This document shows, one piece after another, positions 19,703-29,302 of a DNA stretch of 64,000 bases (position 1 is its first letter; the number at the start of each line of letters is the position of its first letter). This DNA comes from Adiantum capillus-veneris (Eukaryota; Streptophyta; Polypodiopsida; Polypodiales; Pteridaceae). The position numbers and the translations under genes were made by a program. Location: NCBI GenBank assembly GCA_014529385.2, contig CM043961.1, forward strand, positions 13,185,978 to 13,249,977, given 5' to 3'. Below the pieces are notes generated by a model, which worked only from the letters and a program-made list of their open reading frames with translations, made no database searches and had not been told where the DNA came from.

Positions 19703-21179
19703 TGTCACCAGCGTGTGACTACTATCTATCCTTTTTGTTGATTTCTTTCTTATTATCTATTTACTTTCACTTTTTGGAAACACCCCTCGGGAAATCTAAC
19801 TGCCCTGCATTGCATAGCTAGTGTGGAACTGTCCAGAGGGAGTCCAGGCCTGAGGGCAAGAGAGCACTAAGGTTGGACAAGGACTATGGTTAGCCAAGTG
19901 GGGTCATTGACTAGCCAAAGTGGAATCCTTTGCTACAGAGGCTACATTTCAGTTTTGGATGTGGCCACAGTGTACAAAGAGGGTCGGATGACCTAGAAAG
20001 ATATAATGGCAGCATCTCCTAAAATTTAGGGAACTGCTATTTTGGGACCTGAAAATGTCTTCGCGTCATTACGTGCAGTTTGACATGGGGATCATTTTGT
20101 TACTCTGTGGCCAAGTCAACAGAGGCTGCAGGTGAGATATTTTTAGACCCGAGGGTCTAAAGCGGGAAAATGCACAAATGAGTGACACTTGGCACTCTGA
20201 GGCCAGTTTACTACTTATAGAGAAGGCAAAAACGTGATTTATAGCTGGGAGGCTCATTTTGCAAGTCTCTGTCACAGGTTAAGAGCTATGGAGTGCTTGC
20301 TTTCCCTCTTATGCACAGTGCGGTGCCAGGAGTGATGCCCTGCACGCTACGCACTGCCCTCTCTCTCCCCTTTGGCAGTATGTTATGCCCCTCTAGTGGG
20401 CTCTTCATTTGACCAATGTACAGTTGTGTGGGTTCATGCGCGATTGCCGAGGCAAGAGCCTCTTGCACAGGTACTGGATTAGCTAGCGGCTAATCCCCCC
20501 GCAGGTACAGGTGAATTCGGAGAGGTTTCACGCCAGAAATCTCGTCCGATTCAAAGGGCAAGTAGCCCTACAGGTGCGGGAGCTCGAGGACTTGCTAGGG
20601 ATGCGACCGGCACGCGGAACGGAGCCCGAAACAGTGAATTACAGCCTGCTGTGTATTTTTGCAGGTTTAGGGTTTTGGCCCTAAACGGACCCTAATACCC
20701 CCAGGAGGTTCGGGGACGCAAGGGGACCGCTGTACAGGCGATCTGGAGCATTTTCAGGGCTGAAAACAGAGAATTCAGCGTGCTGCAGATTCTCGCCAGG
20801 TTTTGCAAAGTGCCCGTATGCGTCGGGAAAGTTAGTCAATGCGTGGGAATACTGACCGTGAAGGGTTCTAGTACAGTTATGCTGCCGAAATCAGGCTGGA
20901 ACAGTGGAAATTCAGCCGAGTTTGTGCGGGGCAGCTTGTAGGAACCACAGCATTTATTCCCTCTTTTGAACAATAAAGAAATACCGAAAGGGGCGCCTAA
21001 GTTAGGGGCCAATCTGGTGTCTGTCCACTCATACAGGTGCAATCTAGCAGCCTGTATCCCTCTCCCCTTTGATGTGTCTTGAAAGTACAGGTAAAATAGA
21101 CGACTAATAATGGGTGAAAGCTAAATCAAGGTTTAAAGTAAAGTCTACCGCCCTTTTTGGATTGAACAGGCCGGTTTCA
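19703..21179 (+). repeat. A 5' LTR
   Basis: TG...CA, 1477 bp. The shared block begins with CAATAAAG (possible polyadenylation signal) at 20971-21012. Also holds a small telo-box pair near 20664-20692. Confidence 0.95.
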
Positions 21180-21196
21180 TGGTTCCATCGACGGGA
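21180..21196 (+). promoter_or_regulatory. A primer-binding site, not initiator-Met type
   Basis: Directly after the LTR the sequence reads TGGTTCCATCGACGGG. It begins TGG as expected for a site complementary to a tRNA CCA end, but it is not the TGGTATCAGAGC of the other elements here. A' has the similar TGGTTCCATTGCCGG. I cannot name the tRNA from memory. Confidence 0.65.
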
Positions 21197-21236
21197 TTAA
21201 ATCACTTTTTCCCATAGAAGTGAGCCTTGGTCAGTT

Positions 21237-24200
21237 TTGGGCTTGAAGACACAGGGGATCATAGACGAGACACAGGGAATTGTAATTATGGCTGACAGAC
21301 CAGATGATGTGACTGAAGAGGTTTCCTCTTCACAGGGTCAACAGACACATGAAGTGGGTGAGTCCTCAAGACCACCACAGACTGATGATGATATATTCAG
21401 GACCCAGTTGGCTACTGCTGTGGCTATGTTCACACAAGTAATGCAGAACCCAAGGTTTTTAGCCTTTCTGCAACCTCCTGTTCCGTCTCAGCAAGTTGGG
21501 TCACTGGATCATATTCAAAAGCCTGTTAAGGCTCGAACACAGGTGATTCATACCGCACAGTCAATGGAAACACCTGTACACTTGACGGAGAACATGCAGT
21601 CTCCACAACGTATGCCTAAGGTGCAAGAACAGGTGGTTGAGATGCCAGTTTTTCAAGCTGTACCAATTCAGCCCGCCACCTTTCAGCAGCCTATAGCTGG
21701 TTCTAATGGGCAGGGAAGCAACCTACAGGCTATGCAACAGGTCTTCCCACCACCTTCAGTACACCCTGGCTATTTTGGAGGTGGATCGGTATTTCAGAGC
21801 ATGGCTGGTCATGCACCTGGAAATCAGTCTTATACGCCAGGAACAGTGTTTGCGGGTGCTCAAACGATGATGCCTAACCCCATGTACAGTGTCATGGGTA
21901 TGCAACCAGGGTTTCAAAGCACTCAGGGACAATTTGGGATGCCACAAGCAAATTTTGGTATGGCTGGAATTACAAATCAGCAGCCAAATATGGCATTTCC
22001 AGGTCAAGTTAATAGCGGCCAAGGAACACAGATGAACCTTAATAGTGTTCCCATGTTTCAGTCACTTCCATATGACAATTTAACGCCGCTGGAGAGGCCA
22101 ACTCCGTACAAAGAAGGTGGCAAAGGAGTGTCATTCACGACCTTTACAGGGTTTGATGACAGGAAGAAGGCTCTTTCATTCCTCCAGCAGTTTGACAAGG
22201 CCTATGCAGGGGGAAACTTTACAGAGGCTTCAAAGGTCCGCAAGGCAGCCACTTTCTTGACAGGGAATGCGGGACAATGGTGGACAACTTTATTGCTTCA
22301 AGGGCAAGCTCCGTCCACATGGATTTACTTCAAGCAGATTTTTGCAGCAGCATGGTTATCTGATGATTTCGAAGCAGATGTCATGACAGAATGGCACCAG
22401 CTTAATGCTGCCACTTGCAGAAATCTGGATGATTACAATCGGAAGTTTTGGAAAGCTCTACTTCCAGTAACTTCCTATAGGTTTGTGCCATTGACAGAAC
22501 AGATAGAAAAATACTGTTGTGGCCTACCCAAAGGATTGAGAAAATACTGCACAAAGACCAAAGTCACTACTTTGACGCAGCTCATCGAGGTAGCAAACAC
22601 TGGCAATGGTTTGCTCAAGGGAGAAGATTGTGAATTTAACACTGGCGTCAAGGCAGGATCAGGCAAGAAAAATTCAGCCAAGAAGCACGTTCCCAATGAG
22701 GCTCCTAAAGGGACTCAGGAGTCGGCCAACGCAGGGAAAGACAAAGCTACGGCTGAATCAGAAAAAGGACCAGCAAAGAAATGGAAAAGACGTTTTCCTC
22801 GCAAGTCAGAAGAGCAAAAGAAGGTCCTGAGGACAGAGAACAAATGCTTTATATGTGAGCAGCCTGGCCACATTGCTTACAACTGTCCTACAAAGAAAAG
22901 GCCAGCTGATTCTGAAGACAAGGAAGACAAGAAAGGAAAGAAGCCCATGGCTGGTCTAGTGCCAGATATGGTGGGCGACAAGCCAAATTCAGATGCAAGT
23001 GAGCTTTGCAGAGCATGGGGAAAGGTTAGGGATCAAACAGTGCTTATCTTCTTTGATCCAGGTGCCAAAGCCAACTTCATTTCCCCAGAATTGGCTTCAA
23101 AGTTGGGAATCAGACCTGAAGAGATGGGGTATACAGCAGAGGCAGGTTTGGCATGTCCTGGCCATACAGAGGCTGTGACACCCATCATCGGAAAGTTGCG
23201 TCTACATATCCAGTCCTATGTAGATGCTGAAGAATTTTACATCATGCCACTGGACGGATGTGATGTGTTGTTAGGTATTCCTTGGTTGTTTCGTGTACAG
23301 GGAATCCTGGATGCCTACAACAAAAAGATCACTGTACAGAGCAGGGGAAAGACTCACATTCTGGATGTAAAGCTTAAAGGGGAGTCTATTCCTACTGTAT
23401 CAGCTTCTGCTATTACTTCTGTAATGAAAAAGCATCTTTCTGCGTACTTGGTTTTTGCACGTGAAGTGTCAGATTGTGATGAATCAAATTTATCTGTGCT
23501 AGATAAAGAAAGGTCAATGTTTTTACAACAGTATAGTGACTGTTTTTCCGATTCATTACCGTCTCAATTACCGCCAGAGAGACCCGAGGACCATGCGATA
23601 GATTTGGTGCCAGGCAATAGCCCACCAAATAAGCCTCCGTACAGGGTTAGTGCGGCTCAGCAGAAAGAGATAATGGGCCAAGTACAGGAGTTGTTAGAAA
23701 AGGGGCTGATTCAGCCCAGTTCATCTCCATTCTGTTCTCCAGTGTTGTTGGTGCAGAAAAAAGATGGCTCATGGCGTATGTGCATCGACTACCGTGCACT
23801 GAACAAGAATACCATCAAGAATAGGTTCCCTATACCTAGAATTGATGATATTATGGACAAATTAGAAGGAGCAGCTATGTTTAGCAGGATAGATCTAAAG
23901 AGTGGGTATCATCAGATCCGCATTAGATCAGAGGATGTGCACAAGACTGCTTTTAGAACAACGTTTGGCCTTTACGAATTTTTAGTGATGCCCTTTGGTC
24001 TCACAAATGCTCCTGCTACGTTTAATAGGATGATGGACAGAATTTTCCGTCCACACCAGCAGTTTGTTGGTACATTCTTTGATGACATGATAGTCTACTC
24101 AAAGAATGAAGAGGAGCATAGGCATCACTTGGCCATTGTGTTCAAAGAGCTACGCAGTCATAGGTTGCTCATCAATGCAAAGAAAAGTGAGTTTTTTCTG

Positions 24201-26351
24201 GAAGAGATTCACTTTCTGGGACACATTGTCTCAAAGGATGGTGTCAGAATGGATCCTGCAAAAGTTGAAGCGATCAAGTCATGGCCAAATTTGAAGACGG
24301 TGCATGATGTCCGAAGCTTCTTGGGACTATGCTCCTATTACAGAAGGTTTATCCGAAATTTCGCTGAGATTGCTTCACCTTTACATGCTCTTCAAAAGAA
24401 GGCAGTCACCTTTAGATGGACACAAAAAGAGATTTTAGCTTTTAATCTCTTAAAGGAAAAGATGACTTCGGATCCAGTCATTGTGTTGCCAGATCTTAGG
24501 AAGTCATTTGTGGTCCAGTGTGATGCCTGCGGTAGTAGCATTGGTGCAGTGCTAATGCAAGATGGCAGGGTAGTAGCCTATGAGAGCAGAATTTTGCAAG
24601 GGCCAGAGATGACCATGCAGGTCTATGAGAAAGAGTTACTGGCTGTGATTCATGCGCTCTTAAGTTGGAAACACTACCTGCTAGGTGCAGATTTCGTTGT
24701 CCAAACGGACCATCAGACCTTGCGATACTTCTTGACACAGACAAAGTTATCTGAAAAGCATATGCGATGGGCAAATATCTTGTCCATGTTCCATTTTCAG
24801 ATTGTGCATGTGGAAGGCAAGAAGAACGTTGTGGCTGATGCCTTGTCAAGGAAGCCACAAATTTCAGCTGTGTCGATTCCTTATCATCATGAACTTGATG
24901 ATATGAGAGAACAGTATGCAAATGATGAAGATTTTGCAAGGGTCTTCGAGCAACTAATGGATGGACAACATCATGAACACTATCTTCTTAAAGATGGGTT
25001 CATGATGATGCATGGCAGATTGTGTGTCACAAAGCCATTGCGACGCAAAGTTATGGAAGAGAGTCATGTCCCACCGTATGCAGGGCATCGTGGTATCGAT
25101 GCTACAGTTAAAGCGGTAGAGACATTCTTCTATTGGCCTACATTGAGAAGGGATGTGGATGCCTTTGTGCGAGAATGCCTAATATGCCAAAAGGTCAAGT
25201 TTGACAGGCAAAAGGCACCAGGGTTATTGCAACCACTACCTATTCCAGATAAACCATGGGAAAGTATTGCTATGGATTTTATCTTTGATCTTCCGAGAAC
25301 GCAGACAGGAAATGATGGTATTTGGACCATTATTTGCAGATTCAGCAAACAGGCTCATTTTATTCCTGTCAGGAAGAAGATAAAGCCAGATCAGATGGCA
25401 CGCTTGTTTATGAGCAATATTTTCAAGTATCATGGCATGCCACAGTCGATTGTTAGCGACCGTGATCCACGCATGACTAGTTTGTTCTGGAAAGGCTTGT
25501 TTGAGAATATGGGTACCACGCTCAAATTCTCTTCGTCATTTCATCCTCAAACAGATGGGCAGTCAGAAGAGGCAAATTCTACTGTCCTAGATCTGCTGAA
25601 GTGCTATGTGTCAGAGCATAAAGGAAAGTGGGAGCAGTATTTGCCATTGGTGGAGTATGCATACAATAATACAGTGCATTCATCAACTGGCAAGGCACCT
25701 TTTGAGATAGTTGAAGGTGGCAAGAAAGTTCCTCCCATACTGCATACAAAGGACAAGATATTTGAAGCAGATAAGTATGTTCAAGACATGGATGAAATGT
25801 ACAAGAAGGTCAAAGTGGCCTTAGAAAGGACTCAGGCAAAGCAAAAGAAAGCAGCTGATCGTCACCGTCGTGAAGTGGTATATTCACTTGGTGATTGGGT
25901 GCTTTTACGCTTTGAAAAGGCAAGGTTAAAGAAGATGAAGGGCAAGGAAAGACTGTTTCCAAAGCTCAGCATGCGTTACTATGGGCCTTTTCAAGTGTGC
26001 GACATAATCAGTGATGTTGCATATAGGCTGAAATTGCCTGACAGTTGGAAGATTCACAATGCGTTTCATGTGAGTCTTCTCAGACCCTATGTGGGTGATG
26101 TGCCAGAAGCTATTCCAGCTGAAGATCAGCCGGAAGTCGAGGAACTTGACGAGATCTTGGTCCCTGAACAGATTTTGGCACACAAAGAAAGGAAAGTGAA
26201 AGGCAAGGTTGCTAGGCGTTACTTGGTAAAGTTCAGAAACTATCCACCAATGGATGCTAAGTGGATGGAAGAAGGTGAACTTGCAGAGTCACCAACTGTG
26301 TTATCACTTTACCTTGAAGCCTTCGGTTTGCAACCTACCTTGACCCCTTGA
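21237..26351 (+). CDS. Gag-Pol polyprotein of element A (intact)
   Basis: 1704 codons without a stop. The true start may be Met18 at 21288 ('MADRPDDV'), because A' keeps that start. Order: Gln/Pro-rich N-terminus (about 20-270), capsid ('KKALSFLQQFDKAY', about 305-450), zinc knuckle 'CFICEQPGHIAYNC' (537-550), retropepsin with Asp607 in 'FFDPGAKANFIS', and RT with 'MCIDYRALNK' at 848 and catalytic 'FFDD' at 949-950. RNase H has Asp1096 and Glu1131 ('QCDAC', 'YEKELLAV'). The integrase zinc finger runs from His1277 to the 'CLICQ' cysteines, and its core has Asp1347, Asp1408 and Glu1444 (exact DD35E spacing). A GPF module and a chromodomain ('YLVKFRNYPPMDAKWMEE', about 1640-1690) end it. Gag and Pol are in a single frame with no frameshift, the usual plant chromovirus layout. 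It is flanked by a 573 bp 3' untranslated part. Confidence 0.97.
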   Translation: MGLKTQGIIDETQGIVIMADRPDDVTEEVSSSQGQQTHEVGESSRPPQTDDDIFRTQLATAVAMFTQVMQNPRFLAFLQPPVPSQQVGSLDHIQKPVKARTQVIHTAQSMETPVHLTENMQSPQRMPKVQEQVVEMPVFQAVPIQPATFQQPIAGSNGQGSNLQAMQQVFPPPSVHPGYFGGGSVFQSMAGHAPGNQSYTPGTVFAGAQTMMPNPMYSVMGMQPGFQSTQGQFGMPQANFGMAGITNQQPNMAFPGQVNSGQGTQMNLNSVPMFQSLPYDNLTPLERPTPYKEGGKGVSFTTFTGFDDRKKALSFLQQFDKAYAGGNFTEASKVRKAATFLTGNAGQWWTTLLLQGQAPSTWIYFKQIFAAAWLSDDFEADVMTEWHQLNAATCRNLDDYNRKFWKALLPVTSYRFVPLTEQIEKYCCGLPKGLRKYCTKTKVTTLTQLIEVANTGNGLLKGEDCEFNTGVKAGSGKKNSAKKHVPNEAPKGTQESANAGKDKATAESEKGPAKKWKRRFPRKSEEQKKVLRTENKCFICEQPGHIAYNCPTKKRPADSEDKEDKKGKKPMAGLVPDMVGDKPNSDASELCRAWGKVRDQTVLIFFDPGAKANFISPELASKLGIRPEEMGYTAEAGLACPGHTEAVTPIIGKLRLHIQSYVDAEEFYIMPLDGCDVLLGIPWLFRVQGILDAYNKKITVQSRGKTHILDVKLKGESIPTVSASAITSVMKKHLSAYLVFAREVSDCDESNLSVLDKERSMFLQQYSDCFSDSLPSQLPPERPEDHAIDLVPGNSPPNKPPYRVSAAQQKEIMGQVQELLEKGLIQPSSSPFCSPVLLVQKKDGSWRMCIDYRALNKNTIKNRFPIPRIDDIMDKLEGAAMFSRIDLKSGYHQIRIRSEDVHKTAFRTTFGLYEFLVMPFGLTNAPATFNRMMDRIFRPHQQFVGTFFDDMIVYSKNEEEHRHHLAIVFKELRSHRLLINAKKSEFFLEEIHFLGHIVSKDGVRMDPAKVEAIKSWPNLKTVHDVRSFLGLCSYYRRFIRNFAEIASPLHALQKKAVTFRWTQKEILAFNLLKEKMTSDPVIVLPDLRKSFVVQCDACGSSIGAVLMQDGRVVAYESRILQGPEMTMQVYEKELLAVIHALLSWKHYLLGADFVVQTDHQTLRYFLTQTKLSEKHMRWANILSMFHFQIVHVEGKKNVVADALSRKPQISAVSIPYHHELDDMREQYANDEDFARVFEQLMDGQHHEHYLLKDGFMMMHGRLCVTKPLRRKVMEESHVPPYAGHRGIDATVKAVETFFYWPTLRRDVDAFVRECLICQKVKFDRQKAPGLLQPLPIPDKPWESIAMDFIFDLPRTQTGNDGIWTIICRFSKQAHFIPVRKKIKPDQMARLFMSNIFKYHGMPQSIVSDRDPRMTSLFWKGLFENMGTTLKFSSSFHPQTDGQSEEANSTVLDLLKCYVSEHKGKWEQYLPLVEYAYNNTVHSSTGKAPFEIVEGGKKVPPILHTKDKIFEADKYVQDMDEMYKKVKVALERTQAKQKKAADRHRREVVYSLGDWVLLRFEKARLKKMKGKERLFPKLSMRYYGPFQVCDIISDVAYRLKLPDSWKIHNAFHVSLLRPYVGDVPEAIPAEDQPEVEELDEILVPEQILAHKERKVKGKVARRYLVKFRNYPPMDAKWMEEGELAESPTVLSLYLEAFGLQPTLTP

Positions 26352-26924
26352 GTTTCAAAGCTACATGGATTGTCAGTATGACAATGGCTTTTGAAACAAA
26401 TGATGTACATGGTATTTAAAGTGAGCTCAAATCAAATACCTGTTACATGAATGTTAGAGCTGTACAGATTGTCAGTTTGGCAATTGCTCTTATGGAATGT
26501 CCAAAAGTTTGGTTAGTGCTATAGAAGTGAGTATTTCTTGTCAGTTTGTCAAGGATACAATGATTGCTTCTATTCAGGAGTACATGTGTAACTGCATTCT
26601 TAAACTGTCGGTTTGGGTATGCTCGAAAGTGTTACGGGATCCAACGTGTACTATAAGACAGTGGCAAAATGTGCAGCTACCATTTTGTCATTGGAAAGTT
26701 AGTGACTCAAAACAATGGCAGAGTGCGAAGCTACCACTATGTCATTGGGACAGGGTTCACACGCAGGCAATACATGAGTCGACGAGGTGTTGAATACACC
26801 AGGGTTGACAATGAGCATGTATGTGTCGTATATGTGTCGACAGGTGTTGAATACATCAGTGTTGACAGTAAGCATGGACGACATAGATGCAAACGAGGAC
26901 GTTTGAGATTTCAAGAGGGGGGTA
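26352..26924 (+). other. A 3' untranslated region and polypurine tract
   Basis: No gene. Contains several near-repeats of GTGGCAAA/CATTTTGTCATTGG type and ends in TTTCAAGAGGGGGGTA (26909-26924), the polypurine tract, just before the LTR. Confidence 0.8.
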
Positions 26925-28401
26925 TGTCACCAGCGTGTGACTACTATCTATCCTTTTTGTTGATTTCTTTCTTATTATCTATTTACTTTCACTTTTTGGA
27001 AACACCCCTCGGGAAATCTAACTGCCCTGCATTGCATAGCTAGTGTGGAACTGTCCAGAGGGAGTCCAGGCCTGAGGGCAAGAGAGCACTAAGGTTGGAC
27101 AAGGACTATGGTTAGCCAAGTGGGGTCATTGACTAGCCAAAGTGGAATCCTTTGCTACAGAGGCTACATTTCAGTTTTGGATGTGGCCACAGTGTACAAA
27201 GAGGGTCGGATGACCTAGAAAGATATAATGGCAGCATCTCCTAAAATTTAGGGAACTGCTATTTTGGGACCTGAAAATGTCTTCGCGTCATTACGTGCAG
27301 TTTGACATGGGGATCATTTTGTTACTCTGTGGCCAAGTCAACAGAGGCTGCAGGTGAGATATTTTTAGACCCGAGGGTCTAAAGCGGGAAAATGCACAAA
27401 TGAGTGACACTTGGCACTCTGAGGCCAGTTTACTACTTATAGAGAAGGCAAAAACGTGATTTATAGCTGGGAGGCTCATTTTGCAAGTCTCTGTCACAGG
27501 TTAAGAGCTATGGAGTGCTTGCTTTCCCTCTTATGCACAGTGCGGTGCCAGGAGTGATGCCCTGCACGCTACGCACTGCCCTCTCTCTCCCCTTTGGCAG
27601 TATGTTATGCCCCTCTAGTGGGCTCTTCATTTGACCAATGTACAGTTGTGTGGGTTCATGCGCGATTGCCGAGGCAAGAGCCTCTTGCACAGGTACTGGA
27701 TTAGCTAGCGGCTAATCCCCCCGCAGGTACAGGTGAATTCGGAGAGGTTTCACGCCAGAAATCTCGTCCGATTCAAAGGGCAAGTAGCCCTACAGGTGCG
27801 GGAGCTCGAGGACTTGCTAGGGATGCGACCGGCACGCGGAACGGAGCCCGAAACAGTGAATTACAGCCTGCTGTGTATTTTTGCAGGTTTAGGGTTTTGG
27901 CCCTAAACGGACCCTAATACCCCCAGGAGGTTCGGGGACGCAAGGGGACCGCTGTACAGGCGATCTGGAGCATTTTCAGGGCTGAAAACAGAGAATTCAG
28001 CGTGCTGCAGATTCTCGCCAGGTTTTGCAAAGTGCCCGTATGCGTCGGGAAAGTTAGTCAATGCGTGGGAATACTGACCGTGAAGGGTTCTAGTACAGTT
28101 ATGCTGCCGAAATCAGGCTGGAACAGTGGAAATTCAGCCGAGTTTGTGCGGGGCAGCTTGTAGGAACCACAGCATTTATTCCCTCTTTTGAACAATAAAG
28201 AAATACCGAAAGGGGCGCCTAAGTTAGGGGCCAATCTGGTGTCTGTCCACTCATACAGGTGCAATCTAGCAGCCTGTATCCCTCTCCTCTTTGATGTGTC
28301 TTGAAAGTACAGGTAAAATAGACGACTAATAATGGGTGAAAGCTAAATCAAGGTTTAAAGTAAAGTCTACCGCCCTTTTTGGATTGAACAGGCCGGTTTC
28401 A
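26925..28401 (+). repeat. A 3' LTR
   Basis: 1477 bp, effectively identical to 19703-21179; shared block at 28193-28234. Confidence 0.95.
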
Positions 28402-28406
28402 GTAAC

Positions 28407-29302
28407 CATCCCTAATAGAATAGGGATATTCATCCTCTCCGTTCTGTAATTTATTCCAAGTGGAGGAGAAGTCTGGGCCATTCGGATACAACTCTAGAAG
28501 TGATTCCAATTCTTGGTGATACACAGAAGTAACTGCGTTCACCCTAGGCCGTCTAGAGAATGCGTCTGCAGCCACATTCTTACTCCCAGTCGTATGGAGG
28601 ATCTGGAAGTGAAACATGGACAAAAAGTTGGCCCATCTCATTTGCTTCTCAGATAATTTCCGTTGCATAAGAAAATACCGCAAACTCTGGTGATCGGTTT
28701 TGATCACAAAATCCGCTCCTAGAAGATAATGTTCCAGGTAGACAAGGCGTGATCACAGCCATAAGTTCCTTCTCGTAGATCGAGGCATGCAATTCTGCAT
28801 CCTTAAGTTGTCTACTTTCATAAGCCACTGCATGGGCTTCTTGGTTAAGCACTGCACCGATGCAATCACCCGAAGCATCGCAGTGAACCTCGAATGGTTT
28901 CCTTAAGTCTGGCACTATCAAAATAGGTCCATGGCTTAATAGGTACTTTGGCCTACCAAAGGCACCTTGTTGTCTCGATCCCCACCTGAAAGGGATCTTT
29001 TTCCTTGTTAGGTCATGGAGTGGTCTTGCTACTTGAGCAAAGCCTCGGATAAACCTCCGATAGTAAGAACACAATCCCAGAAAACTTCGTACATCATGTA
29101 CCGTAGTGGGAGTTGGCCAATCTTGCACGACTTGGATCTTTGCGGGATCCATTTTCACTTGGTTGTGTGAGACTATATGGCCGAGATAGTGTATCTCAGT
29201 GAGGAAGAACTCACTCTTCTTTGCATTGAAATGCAACTCATGCTTTTGCAATTCTTGAAACACTATATCCAAGTGCTTCCGATGTTCCTCCCAAAAAGTC
29301 AA
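28407..29302 (-). pseudogene. D RT C-terminus, RNase H and start of integrase
   Basis: Minus-strand continuation of D on the right of element A. The frame 29302-28649 begins inside the RT at 'EEHRKHLDIVFQEL', then 'YLGHIV', 'FLGLCSYYRRFIRG' and the RNase H start with 'VHCDASGDCIGAVL' and 'IYEKELMAV'. A frame change leads to 28707-28399, with the RNase H end ('KTDHQSLRYFL', 'AADAFSRRPR') and the linker ending 'SIRDGY'. This joins in frame to 'LYHHQAICVAEPLR' on the far side of A at 19700. The RT palm between 'TTFGL' and 'EEHRKHL', which holds the catalytic FxDD motif, is missing. Confidence 0.88.

Larger units (their letters stand above)
19703..28401 (+). mobile_element. A: complete Ty3/Gypsy chromovirus, recent insertion in D
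   Basis: 8699 bp from TGTCACC to GGTTTCA. Both LTRs are 1477 bp and I found only one difference between them (C at about 21056 versus T at about 28278). The flanking GTAAC at 19698-19702 and 28402-28406 is a 5 bp target duplication. It has a PBS, one long Gag-Pol frame, a polypurine tract and both LTRs, so nothing needed for autonomy is visibly missing. It sits in the pol gene of D; the D reading frame continues when A and one GTAAC are left out. Confidence 0.96.

Noticed and set aside
20286-20468. Identical 60-codon frame present in several places
   Set aside because: It is part of each A-family LTR, with no start context or conservation pattern of a gene.
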